A stretch of 64,000 nt of DNA from Azospirillum sp. B21 (GCF_008364825.1 NZ_VTTO01000009.1:124001-188000), one strand, 5' to 3'; counted from the first letter of the stretch, positions 35,910 to 45,246 are shown. Program-made: numbers and translations. Notes: a model not told the origin generated them from the sequence alone.

Positions 35910-36790
35910 AGGGCCGACTGGGGCTGGAGACGGCGCGGGTTCCCCATGTCGACCGGCATGGCCTGATCGGGCTGGCCCACGGCCGGCTTTATGTGGAGGA
36001 CGGGACGCTGCGCTTCCGCACCGCAGGAACCGGCGACCTGCCGCCGGGCGACTATGCCCTGCCCTATCAGGGGCTGTCGCTGATCCTGCTCGGTCCCGGC
36101 ACCACGGTCAGCCACGATGCCCTGCGGTTGGCCGCCCGGCATGGCACCGGATTGCTGGCGGTGGGAGAGGACGGCACCCGCCTCTACGCGTCGCTGCCCG
36201 GCGGAGCCGACGACAGCCAGTTGGCCCGCCGGCAGGCGCGGCTGTGGGCTGATGCCGAAGGGTCACGCCTGTTCATCGCCCGCCGGCTTTACGCCTGGAG
36301 GCTGGGCGAGGTTCTGCCCCACCGCGACATCGCAGTTCTGCGTGGGATCGAGGGGGAGCGGATGAAGGCGCTCTACCGCCGCCTGGCGGAGGAATTCGGC
36401 ATCGCGTGGCGCGGCCGGCGCTATGACCGCGCCAATCCACAAGGTGCCGACCTGCCCAACCAAGCGATCAACCACGCCGCTTCGGCGGTCGAGGCCGCAG
36501 CGGCCATCGCGGTGGCGGCAACCTCCACCCTGGCGCCGCTGGGCTTCATCCACGAGGATTCGGCAAACGCCTTCACACTGGATATCGCCGACCTGTTCCG
36601 GGACGCGGTGACCATCCCCCTCGCCTTCGCCGCCGTCCGCAACGCTGAAAGAGAGCCCAGCCGCAGCATTGAATCCCATGTGCGGAAGCTGGCCGGACGG
36701 ACGTTCCGCGAGAAGGAGCTGATCCCGTCGATGATCGACCGCATCAAGGAGCTGTTCGCCGATGACCCTGACCGTGGTGGTGACCCGTGA
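35903..36790 (+). CDS. cas1: CRISPR integrase Cas1 (type I-E)
   Basis: The 295-residue product carries the metal-binding residues of Cas1: E150 in RGIEGERMKALYRRLAEEFG, H217 in LGFIHEDSANAF and D227/D230 in FTLDIADLFRDA. Cas1 with Cas2 integrates new spacers at the leader end. The start overlaps cas6e by 7 bp, and the end overlaps cas2 by 29 bp. Nothing suggests inactivation, consistent with near-identical repeats in array 2. Confidence 0.96.
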   Translation: MLKGRLGLETARVPHVDRHGLIGLAHGRLYVEDGTLRFRTAGTGDLPPGDYALPYQGLSLILLGPGTTVSHDALRLAARHGTGLLAVGEDGTRLYASLPGGADDSQLARRQARLWADAEGSRLFIARRLYAWRLGEVLPHRDIAVLRGIEGERMKALYRRLAEEFGIAWRGRRYDRANPQGADLPNQAINHAASAVEAAAAIAVAATSTLAPLGFIHEDSANAFTLDIADLFRDAVTIPLAFAAVRNAEREPSRSIESHVRKLAGRTFREKELIPSMIDRIKELFADDPDRGGDP

Positions 36791-37094
36791 CGTTCCCGAC
36801 CGCTTCCGGGGTTTCCTCGCCTCGGCGATGCTGGAGATCGCACCCGGCGTCTACACCTCTCCCAACCTGACCAAGCCGGTTCGCGAGCGCATCTGGGCTG
36901 TGCTGGTCGACTGGCATGGCGTGCTCGAACAGGGCAGTGTGGTGATGACGTGGCGTGACCGCGGAAGCGCCGGCAATCAGGTGATCCGGACCTTGGGCTG
37001 CCCGCCCGTGACCCTGGTCGAACATGACGGCATCGTGCTGGCCAAGCGTGGGTTGCATGGCGGAGAGGGGACAGACGCCTTCTGCACGATATGA
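36762..37094 (+). CDS. cas2: Cas2 (type I-E)
   Basis: The 110-residue product starts MTLTVVVTRDVPDRFRGFLA and has GVYTSPNLTKPVRERIWAVL, the Cas2e (TIGR01873-like) pattern. The Cas2 dimer bridges two Cas1 dimers in the integration complex. It is the last gene of the cas operon; array 2 and its leader follow. Confidence 0.95.
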   Translation: MTLTVVVTRDVPDRFRGFLASAMLEIAPGVYTSPNLTKPVRERIWAVLVDWHGVLEQGSVVMTWRDRGSAGNQVIRTLGCPPVTLVEHDGIVLAKRGLHGGEGTDAFCTI

Positions 37095-37341
37095 CCGTGA
37101 TCGGCGTGCGTCCGGCGGCCATCTGGTTGATTGAGCGATCGGGGCGAAATACTGCCATCTTTTGGCAGCATTCCCTCCTCTTCCTGTGCAACTCGATCTG
37201 ACGGAGAGCGTTCCATCCCGTATCCGAGATGACATGGGGAGTGATTGCTGCCATTATGCTCGTATAGCGTGATCTGATTGCAAGCCAGTGCACGCGAGAT
37301 TCTTTTATGTTGTGAATGCTGTCAGTAGCTTAACAGGCAGA
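37095..37341 (+). promoter_or_regulatory. Leader region of CRISPR array 2
   Basis: It contains a distal motif CTGCCATCTTTTGGCAGCAT (37152-37171) with a perfect CTGCCA/TGGCAG inverted repeat, the proximal block GTGAATGCTGTCA (37312-37324) at the same spacing from the first repeat as in array 1, and a weak promoter TTTATG (37304-37309), 16 bp, TAGCTT (37326-37331). The final bases before the repeat are caggcaga against tgattaga in array 1. Confidence 0.65.
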
Positions 37342-39505
37342 GGCTCCCCTACGCCCGTAGGGATGGACCCCGGATCTGATGCCGTCACCGTCAATGGTAC
37401 CCGGCTCCCCTACGCCCGTAGGGATGGACCCGACCTCGCTCCCGACCTCCCATGCCTCAACCGGGCTCCCCTACGCCCGTAGGGATGGACCCGGTCGCTC
37501 GGTCGCTAAGCGATCTGGCGTCCGGGCTCCCCTACGCCCGTAGGGATGGACCCCGGTCCAAGGCGCTCGCCGACAACACCTCGAAGGCTCCCCTACGCCC
37601 GTAGGGATGGACCCTGAAGGCCGCCCACACCGCCATCGCCGAGATGGGCTCCCCTACGCCCGTAGGGATGGACCCCCGATGCGGCCGTTAACCGCACGCG
37701 GAAAGTGGGCTCCCCTACGCCCGTAGGGATGGACCTTGAAGTGCTGTACGCCGGCCAATACTTCCAAGGGCTCCCCTACGCCCGTAGGGATGGACCCGGC
37801 ATCTGGGAAATCACCGCCGTCACCGATGCGGCTCCCCTACGCCCGTAGGGATGGACCCGGCTATCGCGGCCTGGGCGGCGGGGGCAATGGGGCTCCCCTA
37901 CGCCCGTAGGGATGGACCCTCGCCGGCGGCCTCGCGCTCCTCGAAATCGCGGGCTCCCCTACGCCCGTAGGGATGGACCCAAGTGGCTCAGCCAGACCAT
38001 GCACATCATCAAGGCTCCCCTACGCCCGTAGGGATGGACCCGTGTCAATCGAGGCCTTTTACCCGCAAGGCGCGGCTCCCCTACGCCCGTAGGGATGGAC
38101 CCCCCTCGTAGGTCGTGACGTTCTCCTTGCGCCGGGCTCCCCTACGCCCGTAGGGATGGACCCTCCGAAATGGGGCGGCGCGGGGCCGCCCCGTCGGCTC
38201 CCCTACGCCCGTAGGGATGGACCCTGGTCCGCGAAGGATCTGGACGACGGGAACGAGGCTCCCCTACGCCCGTAGGGATGGACCCTCGCCGAGCTTCTCG
38301 CCGAGTTGGAAGCGGCTGGCTCCCCTACGCCCGTAGGGATGGACCCCCGGATCGGACGAACACGGCATCATCGTGGTCGGCTCCCCTACGCCCGTAGGGA
38401 TGGACCTTTCAGACTGGCCTTGTGCGGGTCGTACGAGCAGGCTCCCCTACGCCCGTAGGGATGGACCTTTGAGGGCCGTCCCTACATCGACCAGCTTCGC
38501 GGCTCCCCTACGCCCGTAGGGATGGACCCTGGTTCAGCCGCTCGCCCCAGGTGTTGACGTTGGCTCCCCTACGCCCGTAGGGATGGACCCGGCTCCCACC
38601 GCGCCGCCTCCGCCTCAACCCGGGCTCCCCTACGCCCGTAGGGATGGACCCCACGGCCGGCCAGAAAGCCGCCGACCCGGTCGGGCTCCCCTACGCCCGT
38701 AGGGATGGACCCGTGACGGTGTAGGCGCTGGATTTGGCGAGTGTGGCTCCCCTACGCCCGTAGGGATGGACCCCTCGGGACAGCCGGCTCCTCGGCGTAG
38801 GTGACGGCTCCCCTACGCCCGTAGGGATGGACCCGGAACCGGCGCATCGAACACAGCGACGGGCACGGCTCCCCTACGCCCGTAGGGATGGACCCTGGAG
38901 GGATGGCGCCGGTGGTGTCGGCAAAATGGCTCCCCTACGCCCGTAGGGATGGACCCGCAGATGGATACATAGAGTGCGGTCTTTTTGAGGCTCCCCTACG
39001 CCCGTAGGGATGGACCCAGCAGCACGGGCGCTTGGTGCCGCTTCACCGGGGCTCCCCTACGCCCGTAGGGATGGACCCTACAGCCAGGGCCGTGAGGACG
39101 GGTGGAACCCGGCTCCCCTACGCCCGTAGGGATGGACCCGCGCCGCCCAGGCGGAGCGCGACCGGCTGGCAGGCTCCCCTACGCCCGTAGGGATGGACCC
39201 AACTATGCGCTTCCACTGACCGTCGCCAGCACGGCTCCCCTACGCCCGTAGGGATGGACCCTCGACGCCGGCCAGCGGCACCGCATTGAGGGCGGGCTCC
39301 CCTACGCCCGTAGGGATGGACCCATCGCCTACGCTCCTGACGGGACAATTACTGCGGCTCCCCTACGCCCGTAGGGATGGACCCTACGGGACCATCTTCG
39401 ACCTGGGCGGCGGCTCGGCTCCCCTACGCCGTAGGGATGGACCCACGTTGATGGCCCACACCGTCGGCACCGGCAAGTCTCCCTTGCGCCCGCAAGGATG
39501 CTCCA
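37342..39505 (+). CRISPR. CRISPR array 2, type I-E, 36 repeats / 35 spacers
   Basis: 29-bp repeats starting ggctcccctacgcccgtagg and ending gatggaccc, with 32-bp spacers (one of 33). The stem CCCTAC/GTAGGG differs from array 1 by a paired C:G to T:A exchange. Repeats 1-34 look uniform, apart from a few changes in the last base. Repeat 35 (39417-39444) has lost one C of the loop, and the terminal repeat 36 (39477-39505) is degenerate but keeps a perfect CCTTGC/GCAAGG stem. The leader is on the left, next to cas2. Confidence 0.97.
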
Positions 39506-39798
39506 TGTTTTCCCAACAATCCTAAACCGTAGTGACTGCATCAACGCTCAAAGATCGAAGATGTGCGACTCGCACACATATGCTTGAAACAGCCCTGATT
39601 AATCCCGCCTCGTCTTGGGATGGAGCACCACCTCGACAGGTTGCAAGAGCGAACAGGACGCAAGCCAGCGTCCTGCATCGGGGCTCCCCTGAAATCGGCC
39701 GCAGGGTTGCAGATCGTCGCACCGGGGAACCCTCGGCAGGCGGCGGCGGTTGGAGGAGGCGACAGAACGCCACTCACAGCTTGTGCGAAAGGCCGACC
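39506..39798. other. Region after CRISPR array 2
   Basis: No supported gene in 293 bp. It holds a perfect palindrome tgtgcga-c-tcgcaca (39562-39576) that looks like an operator, and two short sequences resembling halves of a CRISPR repeat: ttgggatggagcacc around 39613-39627 and ggctcccct at 39681-39689. These may be old repeat remnants or chance. Confidence 0.35.
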
Positions 39799-40062
39799 AT
39801 GACCAAGCCCCAGCGTCCCGAGTCGGGCCGTGACACGCCCACCACGCCCAGCGCGGAGGCCAACCGGATGCGCGCGGACATCGACCGCGGGTTGACCGGC
39901 GACAAGGTCCCGGCCACCGACCCCGCCGCCGCACCGCTCGGCACCGACGACGAGGCCGCCGGCACCACCCCGCCGCACGGCATCTCACGCGATCCGGTGG
40001 TTCCCCCGAACCAGCGCATGCCGTCGGGACAGAAGAAGGGCTGGGATACGCTGGACACCTGA
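39799..40062 (+). CDS. Small disordered hypothetical protein, 87 residues
   Basis: Not recognised. Hydrophilic, rich in Pro, Ala, Asp and Thr with no hydrophobic core (MTKPQRPESGRDTPTTPSAE opening, PPNQRMPSGQKKGWDTL near the end), so probably unfolded. The start is chosen at ATG 39799; a longer in-frame extension is composition-poor. A strong terminator begins 30 bp after the stop, which supports a real gene. Confidence 0.55.
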   Translation: MTKPQRPESGRDTPTTPSAEANRMRADIDRGLTGDKVPATDPAAAPLGTDDEAAGTTPPHGISRDPVVPPNQRMPSGQKKGWDTLDT

Positions 40063-40091
40063 TCGCCACCGCCGGCTATCGCCGCATAGCC

Positions 40092-40127
40092 GAAAGCCCG
40101 GCCGGGACATCTCCCGGCCGGGCTTTC
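40092..40127. terminator. Bidirectional terminator between two convergent genes
   Basis: gaaagcccggccggga (40092-40107) and tcccggccgggctttc (40112-40127) form a perfect 16-bp stem with a 4-nt loop. It sits between the small plus-strand gene and the minus-strand polysaccharide-export gene and could serve both, although the T-runs are only three bases inside the stem. Confidence 0.75.
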
Positions 40128-40183
40128 CGTTGGTCGCCCTGGCCTGCCTGGGCTCGACAATCCTGGGCTCTGAAATTCCGGGC

Positions 40184-40765
40184 TCAGAAATAGCGCTCCG
40201 GCACGCGGACCACGTCGTCCGGCATCACGGAGGTGGTGATCGGCGCCCGGCGGATTTCCTTCTTGGGATCGGCGCCGCGGGTGATCAGGACGTAATCCTC
40301 CTTGGCGCGATAGGTGTAGCCGCCGGCCATCGCCACCGCCGACAGGGCGGTCATGCCGTTGACATACTGGTACTGGCCGGGGTTGCGCACTTCGCCCAGG
40401 ATGAAGAAGGGACGGTGGTTCAGCACCTCGACGCTGACCTTCGGGTCCTTCACATAGCCGGCGGACAGGCGGGTGGAGATCTCCTTTTCCAGATCGCGGG
40501 TGCTGCGGTCCTTGGCCGAGACCTCGCCGATCAGCGGCATGGCGACCTTGCCCGTGCCGTCGACGCGGAACTCGCCGGACAGTTGCTCCTCGCCGAAGAC
40601 GATGACGCGCAGCGCGTCGCCGGCACCCAGACGGTATTCGCTGATCTGGCCGACATTGGCGGTTTCCAACGGCGCGTCGTTGCCGGCGCAGCCGACCATG
40701 GCGACAGCGAGCGCGGTCAATCCGATCCCCTGGCCCAGCGCACGGATCACTTGACGTCGATTCAT
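40184..40765 (-). CDS. Polysaccharide export outer-membrane lipoprotein (Wza/ExoF-like, Poly_export family)
   Basis: The 193-residue product has a lipoprotein signal (MNRRQVIRALGQGIGLTALA, then VAMVGC lipobox with Cys27), the polysaccharide-export domain YRLGAGDALRVIVFGEEQLS ... GKVAMPLIGEVSAKD and one SLBB-type segment starting FFILGEVRNPGQYQYVNGMT. Such proteins form the periplasmic/outer-membrane channel for capsule or exopolysaccharide. It is short for the family (Wza is about 380), as in one-SLBB rhizobial forms. ATG 40765 is chosen because it begins the signal peptide and has AGGG upstream. Confidence 0.85.
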   Translation of the reverse strand: MNRRQVIRALGQGIGLTALAVAMVGCAGNDAPLETANVGQISEYRLGAGDALRVIVFGEEQLSGEFRVDGTGKVAMPLIGEVSAKDRSTRDLEKEISTRLSAGYVKDPKVSVEVLNHRPFFILGEVRNPGQYQYVNGMTALSAVAMAGGYTYRAKEDYVLITRGADPKKEIRRAPITTSVMPDDVVRVPERYF

Positions 40766-41099
40766 CCCTAAACCCTTTCCCTGGCTGGTGGGTGCCTGCC
40801 GCAGCGCCCGGTCCGGCACGATGGTACGGCTTCGAGAACCCGTCCCATTCGCCGGTCGCCTTGCGGCGGCGCCCTTTGGTCACGCACCTGAATTCGGGTG
40901 GAGACTAGCAACTCGCAAGCGCTTGGGAAAAAGTGGAGAGGAATTACCGCCTTCGGATCTCTCCAGTACATCGCCCACGACAACAAAAACAGGCATAAGA
41001 AAAGGGCGCCCGTCATAGGACGGACGCCCTGTACTGTTCAGCGAAACCTTTAGGCCCTTCGGCCGGACTTGCCCGGTCGGCGGGCCTAGAACCGCCGGA
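40766..41099. other. Intergenic region between two envelope genes
   Basis: 334 bp with no gene. It contains the terminator of the beta-barrel gene at 41000-41030 and, to its left, the presumed promoter region of the export lipoprotein, without a clear consensus. Confidence 0.55.
41000..41030 (-). terminator. Rho-independent terminator after the beta-barrel gene
   Basis: On the minus strand agggcgtccgtc and gacgggcgccct pair around ctat, with one mismatch, and are followed by TTTTCTT. It lies about 70 bp past the stop codon at 41100. Confidence 0.8.
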
Positions 41100-42368
41100 T
41101 TACATCTGCGCGCCGAGACGCAGGTAGATCAGGTTGTCGCTGTATTCGGCGGCGCTCACGTTGGAGCTGCGCTTTTCATAGGTGTAGCCGCCGGTCATGA
41201 ACAGGTAGCGGTTCATCTGGTAGGTGCCGCCGACGCCGGCCGTATAGACCTTGTCGTTGCGGTCGTTACCGTTGAAGTCGTCCTGACGGTACTGCAGGCG
41301 GCCGTTCAGCACCAGGGTGCGCAGCAGTTCGTGGTCCACGCCCAGGGCGAGGACGGTGCGGGTGTAGCTGGACGCGGTGCCGAATCCCGGGCTGGCCGTG
41401 GTCTCGCGCACCTGACGGCTGGCGGTGGCGCTGACGGCGGTCAGCTGCGTGACCGCCCAGTTCAGGCGGCCGCCGAAGGACAGGCCGCTGAAGTCCTCCA
41501 GCCGCGAATCCTTGTAGTTGCGGACCATGTAGCCGGCAAAGACCTCGCCGGTGATCAGCCCGGTCAGGTCGGTGGCGAGACCGCCGACCACCTCGTAGCC
41601 GTCCGAGTCGCGGTCGAGGCCGAAGGCGTCGCGGTCGTTCTTGTGACGGGTCCAGGAATAGGTGCCCTGGACGAAGGCCTCGTAGCCTTCGATGAACTCG
41701 TAGCCGACGCGGCCGACCGTGCCGTATTCCCAGCGGTCGCGGTCTTCCTGGCGCGCGATGCCGCCGCCGATCAGGCCGACATCGTCATACTCGCTGTACT
41801 GGGCGGAGCCGGACAGGCGGGCGCGCAGGCGGTTGAAGCGCTGGGTGTAGCCGGCCTCGCCGCCGCTGGTGCGGTAGACCACCGGCTCCGAATAGCCCGA
41901 CAGGCTGTTGATGTCGCCGCGGCCCTCGTGGTTGCGGCGATGGAACAGCTGGCCGTCCAGCGCACCGCCCTTGTTCACGTCGAACCGGCCGGCCGCCTGC
42001 AGGGCGTAGTCGGTATAGTTCTCGCTGGAATTTTCGCGGTAGCGGCCGGCATCGGCGGAGGCCGAAAAGTTCAGCGCGTGGGCCGCGAAGTCGGACTTGA
42101 TGTCGATTCGCGGACGGACGGTCCAGATGATGTCGTCTTCGTGGTCGTCGCGGGTGGCGTAGACGTTGGTGTCGTAGGTGGCGCCCGCTTCCACCCGCGG
42201 CAGGAACAGGAAGGAGCCCGCGCGCAGGCCGAGCTGCTCGACCTCCGGCCGGCGACGCTCCAGCACGGTTTCGCCACGCTGCAGGTCATCCTGGGCGGCG
42301 GCGGGAAGCGACGTCAGCCCGGTCGACGCGAGAGCGAGGGCGAGAAGGGAAAGGGTGCTGGTCTTCAT
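41100..42368 (-). CDS. Outer-membrane beta-barrel protein, probably exopolysaccharide-related
   Basis: The 422-residue product has a clean signal peptide (MKTSTLSLLALALASTGLTS, cut after LPAAAQ). After it comes a run of alternating beta-strands with aromatic girdles, beginning LRAGSFLFLPRVEAGATYDT and ending in a strand with C-terminal hydrophobic residues (LIYLRLGAQM). Proteins with this GxxxxP(R)VEAGATYDTN start are outer-membrane barrels often linked to polysaccharide secretion, which agrees with the neighbouring export lipoprotein. The start at 42368 is set by the signal peptide. The function is by association. Confidence 0.75.
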   Translation of the reverse strand: MKTSTLSLLALALASTGLTSLPAAAQDDLQRGETVLERRRPEVEQLGLRAGSFLFLPRVEAGATYDTNVYATRDDHEDDIIWTVRPRIDIKSDFAAHALNFSASADAGRYRENSSENYTDYALQAAGRFDVNKGGALDGQLFHRRNHEGRGDINSLSGYSEPVVYRTSGGEAGYTQRFNRLRARLSGSAQYSEYDDVGLIGGGIARQEDRDRWEYGTVGRVGYEFIEGYEAFVQGTYSWTRHKNDRDAFGLDRDSDGYEVVGGLATDLTGLITGEVFAGYMVRNYKDSRLEDFSGLSFGGRLNWAVTQLTAVSATASRQVRETTASPGFGTASSYTRTVLALGVDHELLRTLVLNGRLQYRQDDFNGNDRNDKVYTAGVGGTYQMNRYLFMTGGYTYEKRSSNVSAAEYSDNLIYLRLGAQM

Positions 42369-42756
42369 GGAGTCACCGCGCTTGGCTGGGTTCGGTCGGC
42401 TCACTGGGCCGGGATTCCGGCTCCTTCGTGGGAGCGCCCGGCAACCGGCCCTTTTCGGGACCGGATGCGGACACATCCTCGGCAAAGACACAACAAGGCG
42501 TGCTTGCCATGCAACAGTGAAGCCAGCGCCACTCCGCTTTTGCATCGTCCTGTGGTGTGGCCGCAACAAAAGCTCGCAGTCGGCAGAGAACAGCCTCGGC
42601 AATGACCCTCTTGATTCCGCCGCGTTTTTCAAATGGTCCTAAGATGAAGGTCATAGCCGGCGGCGGAAGGACTGATCATACCGGGGGGCGCCTGTTTGGA
42701 ACCGCCCGGCCGACATCGGGTTGTTCATGGCGATTCCTGATCAGGAAAGGTAAGTC
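42369..42756. other. Intergenic region upstream of the beta-barrel gene
   Basis: 388 bp with no supported gene; divergent promoters for the beta-barrel gene (minus) and the small proline-rich gene (plus) should lie here. No repeat or strong hairpin was noticed. Confidence 0.5.
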
Positions 42757-42930
42757 ATGACACGCCGACTCGACACCCCGCCCCCGCCGCGTCCCACCAA
42801 ACGCCCGCCCGACGCCACCACGCCGCCCTACACGCCGGGCGGCGTGACGCCCCCGACGGGCGAGGGCGCGGAAAGCCCCGACGAGAAGACCGCTCCGCCC
42901 GACAGCTATCCGCCCAAGCGGAAACCCTGA
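42757..42930 (+). CDS. Small proline-rich hypothetical protein, 57 residues
   Basis: An ATG at 42757 follows an AGGAAAGG site by 7 bp. The product opens MTRRLDTPPPPRPTKRPPDA and ends PPKRKP, with about one third prolines and no hydrophobic segment. It is probably unstructured. Its composition resembles the 87-residue protein at 39799-40062. Function unknown. Confidence 0.5.
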   Translation: MTRRLDTPPPPRPTKRPPDATTPPYTPGGVTPPTGEGAESPDEKTAPPDSYPPKRKP

Positions 42931-43314
42931 GAAAGAGAAGCCTCGAAAAAGACGAGCGCCTGACAAGGATAGGCCGCAGGCACGGACAGCCCCGGCAGCG
43001 ACCTGTTTCGGGATCGCAACCGCCGGAACTTGCGGCGTCATTGACGCATGGCTTCCCTTCGGACTCTTGGGCCTTCTTTTGTTGCTCGCATCATGACGGC
43101 TGCATCGCTGTGGCTCTATGACGCATCCGCGAAGGTTGCTCTGCGGTCATTGTCTTCCCTACGCTTTCCATGAGGAACGCATAATGGACGCACCGGATGG
43201 CGACAGGCGGCAAACGCCGCGCCATCCCTGCCCACGCAGCCGGGAGCGGCGGTCCGTGCCCGCCCCAGCCTTCGCCCCGGACCGAAGGCGGGCGCGAACC
43301 ACGGGCCCGTTGCC
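42931..43314. other. Intergenic region upstream of the MarR gene
   Basis: 384 bp without an accepted gene. An ATG at 43184 has a GAGGA site 7 bp upstream, but its frame overlaps the MarR gene out of phase and gives an Arg/Pro-rich, non-protein-like product. No operator palindrome was identified. Confidence 0.45.
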
Positions 43315-43755
43315 ATGGACGACTTCGGACGACTGCCTCCCGACGACTACCAGTTGGCCGGCCAGGTTCACCACCGCCTCCGGCGTGCGCACCAACGCGC
43401 CTCGGCCATCTTCATCGATCTGATCGGCGATTCGCTGCTGACGCCCACCCAATGGGCGGCGCTGGCCACCCTGTATGCCGAGGGTGCGCTGTCGCAGAAC
43501 CAACTCGGTCGGCTGACCTATATGGACCCGGCGACCACCCAGGGCGTGATCCTGCGGCTGGTGGAGCGCAATCTGGTCGAACGCCACCCCGATACGCAGG
43601 ACCGCCGCCGCACCAGCGTCAGCCTGACGCGGATCGGGCAGGCGCTGGTCATCGACCTGATGGCGAATGCCGCCGCCGCCCACGAACGCACGCTGGAACC
43701 TCTGTCCGAGGAGGAAAGGGTGCAGTTCATGGCGCTGCTGGCCCGGCTGATGTGA
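43315..43755 (+). CDS. MarR family transcriptional regulator
   Basis: The 146-residue product is a winged-helix dimer of the MarR type: helices from residue 15, then LTPTQWAALATLYAEGALSQ, the recognition helix MDPATTQGVILRLVERNLVE and the wing RHPDTQDRRRTSVSLTRIGQ. The target genes are unknown; the divergent or following transporter operon (43916 onward) is the nearest candidate. The start is weakly supported by a ribosome binding site. Confidence 0.88.
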   Translation: MDDFGRLPPDDYQLAGQVHHRLRRAHQRASAIFIDLIGDSLLTPTQWAALATLYAEGALSQNQLGRLTYMDPATTQGVILRLVERNLVERHPDTQDRRRTSVSLTRIGQALVIDLMANAAAAHERTLEPLSEEERVQFMALLARLM

Positions 43756-43915
43756 CAAGGGGCGGCGGCCGCCGAACTGCGAATCGGGCATGGACGCGGG
43801 AAAACACCCGATCAGTCGGTGACTTTTGCGCGGGGTTTGCTATGAACGCGGTGTGTTGCGTCGCACCGCGACCCGGACACGCCGCTGGTCTCTCATGAAC
43901 CGGGGTCCCCGCAGG

Positions 43916-45214
43916 ATGAAGCACCGCCACCCGACCGCCTCGCCGCTGGCGAAGCCCCTTCTCCCGGCCGCCCTGCTCGCCGCCGTGTCCTTTACAACCA
44001 TCGCCTCCACGCTGGCGGGCATCGGCCTGACGGCCGCTCCCGCGGCGGCGCAGTCGGCGAAAGAGCCGGTGTCGTTCTCCGGCGCGCCGGTGCGGGTGGG
44101 CGAGATCAACAGCTACACCGGCCTGCCCGCCTTCACCATCCCCTACCGCCAGGGCTGGCAGCTGGCGCTGGAGGAGATCAACGCCCAGGGCGGCGTGATC
44201 GGCTGCTGCGAATTGCAGGTCGTTTCCCGCGACGACGCCGGCAAACCCGACGACGCGGTGCGCGTCGCGCAGGAGTTGGTGACGAACGAGGCGGTGGACG
44301 TGCTGGCCGGCACCTATTTCTCCCACATCGGGCTGGCCGTCGCCGATTTCGCCGCGCGCAACAAGATGCCCTTCGTCGCGGCGGAACCGCTGACCGACGC
44401 CATCACCTGGTCGAAGGGCAACCGCTACACCTTCCGCCTGCGCCCCAGCACCTACATGCAGGCGGCGATGCTGGTGGAGGAGGCGGCGAAGCTGCCGGCC
44501 AAGCGCTGGGCCACCGTCGCCCCCAATTACGAATACGGCCAGTCGGCGGTGGCGTGGTTCAAGCAGCTGCTGAAGGAAAAGCGCCCGGACGTGGAATTCG
44601 TGGCGGAGCAGTGGCCGGCCCAGGGCAAGCTGGAGGCCGGCCCGACCGTGCAGGCGCTGGCCGCCGCCAATCCGGAGGCGATCTTCAACGTCACCTTCGG
44701 CGCCGACCTCGCCAAGCTGGTGCGCGAGGGCGAAGGCCGCGGCCTGTTCCGCAACCGCAAGGTCGTCAGCCTGCTGACCGGCGAGCCGGAATATCTGGAG
44801 CCGATGAAGGACGAGGCGCCGGAAGGCTGGATCGTCACCGGCTATCCCTGGGACCAGATCGACACTCCCGCCCACAAGGCCTTCGTCGCAGCCTATACCG
44901 CGCGGTTCAAGGAGTCGCCCAAGGCGGGCTCCATCGTCGGCTACATCACCATGAAGGCGGTCGCCGCCGCCATCACCAAGGCCAAGTCGGCCAATGCGGA
45001 GCCGATCGTCGATGCGCTGTCCGGCCTGACCATCGACAGCCCGGTCGGCCCGGTGACCTTCCGCGCGTCCGACCATCAGGCGACGATGGGGGCCTATGTC
45101 GGCACCACCACGGTGAAGGACGGCCGCGGCACCATGAAGGACTGGCGCTACGCCGACGGCGCCAACTACCTGCCGCCGGACGACGTCGTGCGCAAGATGC
45201 GGCCGGCGGAGTAA
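43916..45214 (+). CDS. Branched-chain amino-acid-type ABC transporter substrate-binding protein
   Basis: The 432-residue product has a long N-terminal signal region (hydrophobic AALLAAVSFTTIASTLAGIG, cut after APAAAQ) and the Leu/Ile/Val-binding fold: VRVGEINSYTGLPAFTIPYR, GWQLALEEINAQGGVIGCCE, DVLAGTYFSHIGLAVADFAA. It delivers a small ligand, amino acid or amide, to the permease encoded next. Starts at 43895 and 43916 are both possible; the second gives the more normal signal peptide. It is followed after a palindromic repeat by the permease gene. Confidence 0.87.
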   Translation: MKHRHPTASPLAKPLLPAALLAAVSFTTIASTLAGIGLTAAPAAAQSAKEPVSFSGAPVRVGEINSYTGLPAFTIPYRQGWQLALEEINAQGGVIGCCELQVVSRDDAGKPDDAVRVAQELVTNEAVDVLAGTYFSHIGLAVADFAARNKMPFVAAEPLTDAITWSKGNRYTFRLRPSTYMQAAMLVEEAAKLPAKRWATVAPNYEYGQSAVAWFKQLLKEKRPDVEFVAEQWPAQGKLEAGPTVQALAAANPEAIFNVTFGADLAKLVREGEGRGLFRNRKVVSLLTGEPEYLEPMKDEAPEGWIVTGYPWDQIDTPAHKAFVAAYTARFKESPKAGSIVGYITMKAVAAAITKAKSANAEPIVDALSGLTIDSPVGPVTFRASDHQATMGAYVGTTTVKDGRGTMKDWRYADGANYLPPDDVVRKMRPAE

Positions 45215-45246
45215 AGCTGCAGGCTTTGAGTGCCCCCCACCTTTGA

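Noticed and set aside
39118..39544. Short frames with repeated YARRDGP or HPYGRRGA peptides
   Set aside because: They are translations of the repeats of array 2.
43184..43423. A small frame with a GAGGA site just upstream of the MarR gene
   Set aside because: The product is Arg/Pro/Ser-rich without hydrophobic core and overlaps the MarR gene out of frame.
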